Assembly (NCBI GenBank): GCA_001604005.1
Contig: LVAM01000019.1
Location: 212,754 to 276,753, forward strand
Source: Clostridiales bacterium Firm_07
GTDB lineage: Bacteria > Bacillota > Clostridia > Oscillospirales > CAG-272
DNA: 64,000 bases
Direction: 5' to 3'
Shown: positions 59,482-64,000 of the stretch, piece by piece
Position numbering within the stretch: the stretch's first letter is position 1
Layout of the letters: every line of letters starts with the position of its first letter
Program-made: the position numbers and the translations under genes
The notes under the pieces: generated by a model
What the model was told of the DNA's origin: nothing
Seen by the model: the letters and a program-made list of their open reading frames with translations, nothing else
Databases searched by the model: none

Positions 59482-60834
59482 TCAAGCCATATCGGCAGGA
59501 ATATACTGCACCAACGTGACCGAAAGCGTCACGTTGTCCCTGCCGCGCGACACCACCACGCTGACGCTGTCGCCGATCTTATGTGACCGCAGGACGCTCT
59601 TGACGGCGTTGACGGAGGAAACCGAAGTGCCGTCCACCGAGAGAATGATGTCGTTTTTCGCAAACGCACTGCTGTCTTTGGGGTCGCTGACGCTGACCAC
59701 AGCATAGGAGAACGGGAACGAGGAGATCGTCGCGTCGACGATCTTGACGCCCAGCGACGGCACACCGGGGATATAGCCGAGCGAGAGCAGATTGCCGATC
59801 GACGTATACGCCGTATCGATGGGAATGGCAAATCCGAGCCCCTCAACGCCGACCGCGGAGTATTTCGCCTCCACGATGCCGACAAGTTCGCCCGCCATAT
59901 TGAAAAGCCCGCCGCCGGAGTTTCCGCCGTTGATCGCGGCGTCGGTTTGAAGCAGTCTGCGCGTGATCCCGTCGTCAAAGGGGATCTCGCGGTCCAGCGC
60001 GCTGATATAACCGTGCGTAATGGTGCCGCCGAGCTGCCCTAACGGGTTGCCGATCACGATCACTTCTTCCATTTCTTTGAGCGCCGCGCTGTACCCGAGC
60101 CGCGCCACCGTGAGCGTCTCTTTCGGGGTGATCTTCAAAACGGCGATGTCGCCGTCCTCGTCCACGCCGCGCACGTAAGCCTCATACGTGTTGCCATTCG
60201 TCAATCGCACATACACGTTATCCGAGCCGTCCACCACGTGATGGTTGGTCACGATCACGCCGTCGGCGTGAATGATAACGCCGCTGCCCGCGCCGGCGGA
60301 GACCGCTCCGCGCGCGGAAGTGACGGTCGTCATCACCTCTACCACCGAATCTTTGACTTCCGCCGCCACTTCCATCGGCGTTTTCACGCTGTCGCCGGCG
60401 GAGCCGTAACGCGCCGAGCCGAGCGCGGCGCCGTCATTTTTTTCTATGGTTGCGGAGACGGTCGCATAATCGTATGAAGCGGCGCTTTCGGCGCTGTACA
60501 CGTCGCCGCCGAGCGCGGAGTTTCCGCCTCCGACGGGAGAAAGAGAGTTGTCTCTTTGCTCTGCGTTAAGCGAAGAAACGATCCAGGCGCCGCCTGCCGC
60601 CGAACCGATGAGAAGCGCAAACGCGAGAAAGATCGACAACGCGATCAGGAGTCCTTTTTTCTTTTTGGACGCCTTTTTTACCTCGCCGCCTTCCTGTCTG
60701 TCCATCGGAAACACCACCGGGGGCATATCACTGCCGTCATTTTGGTAAAAACTGCTGTACCATTGCCCCGCTCCGTTTTGCTCTTCTTCGTGAGAGGCTT
60801 CACCTTTGTCTTGCTGTTCGTCTTGCCAACTCAT
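59482..60834 (-). CDS. htrA: HtrA/DegP-type membrane-anchored serine protease
   Basis: 450 residues. A ~60-residue cytoplasmic N-terminus (acidic, then Lys-rich) precedes one membrane helix at about 61-86, a low-complexity linker, and the S1C protease with the triad His199 (VTNHHVVDG), Asp229 (GDIAVLKI) and Ser306 (GGNSGGGLF). One PDZ domain follows (about 360-440; GVPSLGVKIVD, FAKNDIILSVDG). It degrades misfolded exported proteins outside the membrane. The ATG follows AAGGGAG; an upstream in-frame start lies within the promoter region. The first gene of the htrA-regulator-kinase operon. Confidence 0.95.
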   Translation of the reverse strand: MSWQDEQQDKGEASHEEEQNGAGQWYSSFYQNDGSDMPPVVFPMDRQEGGEVKKASKKKKGLLIALSIFLAFALLIGSAAGGAWIVSSLNAEQRDNSLSPVGGGNSALGGDVYSAESAASYDYATVSATIEKNDGAALGSARYGSAGDSVKTPMEVAAEVKDSVVEVMTTVTSARGAVSAGAGSGVIIHADGVIVTNHHVVDGSDNVYVRLTNGNTYEAYVRGVDEDGDIAVLKITPKETLTVARLGYSAALKEMEEVIVIGNPLGQLGGTITHGYISALDREIPFDDGITRRLLQTDAAINGGNSGGGLFNMAGELVGIVEAKYSAVGVEGLGFAIPIDTAYTSIGNLLSLGYIPGVPSLGVKIVDATISSFPFSYAVVSVSDPKDSSAFAKNDIILSVDGTSVSSVNAVKSVLRSHKIGDSVSVVVSRGRDNVTLSVTLVQYIPADMA

Positions 60835-60866
60835 TATCCATACTCCCTTCGTGAGATTTCGCATAC

Positions 60867-60890
60867 AGTATAATCCCGAAATGTGAACAT
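60867..60890 (-). promoter_or_regulatory. htrA promoter with upstream 9-mer
   Basis: The -10 is TATACT (60872-60867) on the minus strand. No acceptable -35 exists at the right distance; the place is taken by ATGTTCACA (60890-60882), which also occurs at the divergent queG promoter. This suggests dependence on a bound activator. Confidence 0.5.
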
Positions 60891-60924
60891 TTGGTGATTT
60901 TCTTGCATAAATCCGCCGAAAACG

Positions 60925-60960
60925 TTGAAAAAGAGGCGCGGAATTGGTATAATGTTCACA
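60925..60960 (+). promoter_or_regulatory. queG-addB promoter with downstream 9-mer
   Basis: TTGAAA (60925-60930) and TATAAT (60948-60953) have a 17-base spacer. ATGTTCACA (60952-60960) overlaps the end of the -10 and would cover the transcription start. Confidence 0.8.
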
Positions 60961-60990
60961 GAACAAACACGAAAAAAGGAGGGCGCGCCG

Positions 60991-61809
60991 ATGTTGCAAG
61001 CCGTCAAAGAATTATTACGCGCACGCGGGATCGAAGAAGTGGCACCGCTGTCGCTTACCGATTGCCGCGTGGTGCGCCCCTATCTTTTGGAGCGCGCGGG
61101 AATCGCGGACGGCACCGTTTTCCTTTTTGCCGTACCGTATTATACCCACGCTTGCGACGATCCCGAAAAAAACATCTCCGCATATTGCGTTTCCGCCGAT
61201 TATCATCGTTTTTTCGCCGCGCTCTTCGATGAAGTTCTCCCCTTGTTGCGCTCGACTTTTCCCGATTTCCGCTTTGCCGGCTTTACCGATCACTCTCCCA
61301 TTATCGAGGGAGAGGCCGCCGCGCGCGCGGGGCTCGGTTTCCTCGGGTGCAACCACCTTTTCCTGACGAAAAAATACTCTTCTTTCGTGTTTCTCGGCGA
61401 GATCGTCACCGACGCGAAAGTATATGCCGAGAAAAAAGAGATCGCGTACTGCCCGAATTGCGGCGCGTGCCGCGCCGCCTGCCCCGTTTCGCTGGCAACG
61501 GAATGTTGCCTTTCCGCGCTCTCTCAACAAAAAAAGCCTCTCTCGGAAAATGAGCAAAAAATCTTAAAAGCCCACAACGTCGCCTTCGGTTGTGACATTT
61601 GTCAAGAGGCGTGTCCCGTCACGATCGCGGCAAAAAAGGCGGGCACGCTTTATACGAATATTCGCTTTTTCATCGACAGCGCACTGCCCCGCCTCACCGT
61701 AAACTGTGTCGAAGAAATGTCCGACGAGGAATTTGCCGCACGCGCTTACAGTTGGCGCGGCCGTGCGGTCATCTTACGCAATCTGCGCCTGTTGGAGGAT
61801 TCCCAATGA
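60991..61809 (+). CDS. queG: QueG-like epoxyqueuosine reductase (short form)
   Basis: 272 residues. Two 4Fe-4S motifs are evident: CPNCGACRAACP near residues 157-168 and CDICQEACPV near 200-209. The first half has the QueG/DUF1730 pattern, with a TDHSPIIEGEAAARAGLGFLG block. QueG uses cobalamin to reduce epoxyqueuosine to queuosine in tRNA. The protein is shorter than Bacillus QueG, which has a C-terminal HEAT repeat domain, so a related reductase is possible. The start follows AAAGGAGGG. It overlaps addB by four bases. Confidence 0.75.
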   Translation: MLQAVKELLRARGIEEVAPLSLTDCRVVRPYLLERAGIADGTVFLFAVPYYTHACDDPEKNISAYCVSADYHRFFAALFDEVLPLLRSTFPDFRFAGFTDHSPIIEGEAAARAGLGFLGCNHLFLTKKYSSFVFLGEIVTDAKVYAEKKEIAYCPNCGACRAACPVSLATECCLSALSQQKKPLSENEQKILKAHNVAFGCDICQEACPVTIAAKKAGTLYTNIRFFIDSALPRLTVNCVEEMSDEEFAARAYSWRGRAVILRNLRLLEDSQ

Positions 61810-64000
61810 TCCGTTTTCTCTATCACGGCGGAACGCTGCCCGCCCGAAACACCATCGTGTCTTTGATCCGACAAGAACTTGCGGCGGGCAGAAAAGCGGT
61901 TTTGCTGGTTCCCGAACAGGAAAGCGCCGACGTCGAGCGCCGTATGCTGGAAGAACTCCCCCCAGCCGCACAGCTCTCCTTTGAAGTACTGAATTTTTCC
62001 CGCCTTGCCAACCGCACTTTTCGCGTGCTGGGCGGTCTCTCTTATCGCGCCGCAACGCCCCCCGTGGCGGCGCTTATGATGTGGCGCACCCTTGTTGCGC
62101 TCTCGGGCGATTTGCTCCTTTACGGCAAAGACGCCGCGTGCAGCAGCGCATTTTGCGATAAAATGCTCGCCACCCACGCCCAGATGAAAGCGTACGGCAT
62201 TTCGCCCGAAATCTTGCTTGAAACCGCGAAAAAACTCTCCCCCGAAGAGCCGCTCGCAAAAAAACTGACGGACATCGCCACGGTGCTTTCCGCATTTGAA
62301 AGCGATCTCTCGGTTCGTTACGACGACGCGTCGGACGACCTTTCTCGCCTTTTTGATCTGCTCTCCGGAAAAGAAGGTCAAGCCCTTTTCTCCGAAACCT
62401 CTGTTTTTGTGGATTCTTTTACCGATTTTACGAAACAGGAATTGAACATTCTGAACGCGCTGATGCGCGCCGCGCCGGATTTTACGGTCTCTTTCCCGCT
62501 CTCCTCGCCCGAAGAGCGCGGCGTCCATCTCTCGCTGCCGCTTGCCACACACCGAAAATTAAAGCGCATGGCGGAAGAACTCGACATTCCGATCAAAATC
62601 GCATACCCCACCGAGGTCGAGGAAGAAACCGCCGTCACCTATCTTGCGAAAAATCTCTTTTCGCCCGATGCCGCGCCGATGACGGACGCTTTGACAAAAA
62701 GCGGCGCCGTTCGGCTTTGTCGGGCGACTTCCCCTTTTGAGGAAGCCACGCACGCCGTTTCGGTGATCCACCGCCTTGTGCGCGAGGGCGCACATTACCG
62801 CGATATCGCGATCGTGGTGCGAAGCGCCGACAAGTGGCGCGGGATCTTGGACGCCGCACTGGAACGGGAAGGCATTCCCTTCTTCCTTTCCGAAAAAACC
62901 GACGTCTCCGTGCGCCCTTTGATGAAAATGATTTTGGAGATCTTTTTCATCAAACTGTACGACTGGCGCACCGAAGACGTGATCGAATATGTCAAAACCG
63001 GGCTGTGCGGCGTCACGGAAGACGACGCCGACGTTTTTGAGGAATATCTCTCGGTGTGGAAACCGCGCGGTGCGCGTGCGTTTGCCGCGCCGTTCACCAA
63101 AAATCCGGACGGCTATACCGACACGCTCTCGACACGCGGCAAAAACATTTTGGATATTGCCAACCGTGTGCGCGAAACGCTGACCGCAAAACTCTCGCCG
63201 TTTTTTGCGGCGCTGGACAAGGCGCCAAACGCGCGGGCGTGCTGTCAGGCGCTTGCAAAGCTTCTTGATACGCTGCACATCCCCGACACTCTGCAAAACG
63301 AAGCAAAAGCCGCGCTTGCCGCGGGCGAGCGCAGAGAAGCGGAAGAACTCTCCCGCCTTTACGGCGTGGTGCTGGACGCGCTGGAAGGGATCGCGGACGC
63401 CATCGGCGACGACGTGCTCTCGCCGGAGGAATTTTATCGCGCGATCACGATCGTTTTTTCGCGCACCGACATCGGTTCCATTCCCACCGCCGCCGACGAG
63501 GTGACGTTGGGCGAGGCTTCTATGATGCGCGCGGGACACCCGCGCTTTGTGCTGATCCTCGGATTAAATGAAGGCGAATTTCCGAAAAACGTGCGTGACG
63601 ACGGACTGATCGACGGTATGGAAAAAGAGCGCCTTGAAGATTTGGGGCTTTCTCTGCCGCAAAACGAGGCGGATCTCTCCTCCGCGGAATTTTTCTATGT
63701 CTTTCGTGCCTTTTCCTCGCCGCGGGAAGCGCTTTTCCTCTCTTCTTCCGACTTTTCCGCAACCGGCGCGGCGCTTGCTCCCTCGATTGCCTTTGAACGC
63801 GCGAAGTTTTTGTTGGGCATGGAAGAAACGCCGCGCTTTGATACCGCAAATCCCCGTTCGTACGTCTACACACCGCAAGGCGCGCTCGAACACTTCGACG
63901 CGTTCCGCGCCGCCGACGCCGACAAACTCCGCGCGCTTCTCGAAGAGCGCGGCGTCGCCGCCGCCAAAATGTTGACGCGTCCCGCCGTGCAAAAGCACGA
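61806..64000 (+). CDS. addB: AddB, ATP-dependent helicase/nuclease subunit B (3' end outside window)
   Basis: 731 codons visible, open to the right edge. AddB with AddA processes DNA double-strand breaks to 3' tails for RecA. Matching features: LLVPEQESADVERRMLEEL, SFEVLNFSRLANRTFRVLGG, FVDSFTDFTKQELNIL, and EVTLGEASMMRAGHPRFVLILGLNEGEFP. The N-terminal nucleotide-binding loop, normally GxxGxGKT, is absent and reads HGGTLPARNT. The Cys residues of the nuclease Fe-S site lie past the edge. The start ATG overlaps the queG stop. Confidence 0.9.
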   Translation, partial: MIRFLYHGGTLPARNTIVSLIRQELAAGRKAVLLVPEQESADVERRMLEELPPAAQLSFEVLNFSRLANRTFRVLGGLSYRAATPPVAALMMWRTLVALSGDLLLYGKDAACSSAFCDKMLATHAQMKAYGISPEILLETAKKLSPEEPLAKKLTDIATVLSAFESDLSVRYDDASDDLSRLFDLLSGKEGQALFSETSVFVDSFTDFTKQELNILNALMRAAPDFTVSFPLSSPEERGVHLSLPLATHRKLKRMAEELDIPIKIAYPTEVEEETAVTYLAKNLFSPDAAPMTDALTKSGAVRLCRATSPFEEATHAVSVIHRLVREGAHYRDIAIVVRSADKWRGILDAALEREGIPFFLSEKTDVSVRPLMKMILEIFFIKLYDWRTEDVIEYVKTGLCGVTEDDADVFEEYLSVWKPRGARAFAAPFTKNPDGYTDTLSTRGKNILDIANRVRETLTAKLSPFFAALDKAPNARACCQALAKLLDTLHIPDTLQNEAKAALAAGERREAEELSRLYGVVLDALEGIADAIGDDVLSPEEFYRAITIVFSRTDIGSIPTAADEVTLGEASMMRAGHPRFVLILGLNEGEFPKNVRDDGLIDGMEKERLEDLGLSLPQNEADLSSAEFFYVFRAFSSPREALFLSSSDFSATGAALAPSIAFERAKFLLGMEETPRFDTANPRSYVYTPQGALEHFDAFRAADADKLRALLEERGVAAAKMLTRPAVQKH

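Noticed and set aside
1-64000. CRISPR array, prophage, insertion sequence or defence island
   Set aside because: No regularly spaced repeats, transposase, integrase or phage structural gene was seen; duplicated genes are explained by paralogy.
1-64000. tRNA or rRNA genes
   Set aside because: No cloverleaf or conserved rRNA segment was recognised in the short intergenic gaps by eye; a covariance-model scan would settle it.

Overview
The window is chromosomal sequence from a moderately GC-rich, Gram-positive-type endospore former, most likely an uncultured Clostridia lineage. The evidence for this is an mraZ-rsmH-ftsL-PBP-murE-murF-mraY division/wall cluster with a PASTA-bearing PBP, spore genes (an intact sigK, a spoVAF-type germination protein, yqfC, yqfD, a ylbJ-like gene), a mecA-like adaptor, AddB-type recombination, HPr with a regulatory serine, and AGGAGG ribosome binding sites. 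Almost every base is coding. No rRNA, tRNA, CRISPR array, insertion sequence or prophage was seen, and no gene-free stretch exceeds 300 bases.

Layout. 1-8.3 kb (minus): the dcw cluster, from its promoter at about 8.25 kb through mraY, which runs off the left edge. 8.3-14.9 kb (minus): two very large secreted lamin-tail-domain proteins in one operon. 15-19.8 kb (minus): a radical SAM protein, an aspartate-type aminotransferase and a DinG/XPD-like helicase. 19.9-20.5 kb (plus): a MecA-like adaptor with a palindrome over its promoter. 20.5-24.5 kb (minus): nagB, two tandem paralogues of an unrecognised family, and a phosphomannomutase/phosphoglucomutase. 24.6-26.2 kb (plus): a type-4 uracil-DNA glycosylase and an AEC transporter. 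26.2-31 kb: a membrane-anchored DUF6273-like protein, spoVAF, sigK (plus) and an EpsG-like polymerase. 31-40.6 kb (minus): yqhQ, an atypical prs, then mutS2-recO-era-ybeY-phoH-yqfD-yqfC, transcribed in the reverse of that order. 40.6-46.3 kb: a ylbJ-like gene (plus), rpmF, yceD, a small membrane protein, coaD, rsmD and uvrC (minus), echoing the Bacillus ylbH-ylbN-rpmF neighbourhood. 46.4-50.5 kb (minus): a less GC-rich pair, an SGNH/hexosaminidase-like/EEP fusion and a GH35 beta-galactosidase, then HPr. 50.9-55.3 kb (minus): rimM, trmD, an O-antigen-ligase-like protein and two DUF4330-like proteins. 55.4-56.4 kb (plus): yajC and a TIGR04086 membrane protein. 56.4-60.8 kb (minus): an RlmA-like methyltransferase and an htrA-response regulator-histidine kinase operon. 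61-64 kb (plus): a QueG-like reductase and addB, which runs off the right edge.

How the genes work together. Most of the window is housekeeping: wall synthesis and division, DNA repair (mutS2, recO, uvrC, UDG, addB), tRNA/rRNA modification (rsmH, rsmD, trmD, rlmA, queG) and ribosome assembly (era, ybeY, rimM, rpmF). The accessory content lies in the lamin-tail operon, the nagB-linked paralogue pair, the SGNH-EEP/GH35 pair, the O-antigen-ligase/DUF4330 block and the htrA two-component unit. No complete known defence or mobile system was seen. The best candidates for something undescribed are the lamin-tail operon, the SGNH-hexosaminidase-like-EEP fusion and the nagB-linked paralogues.
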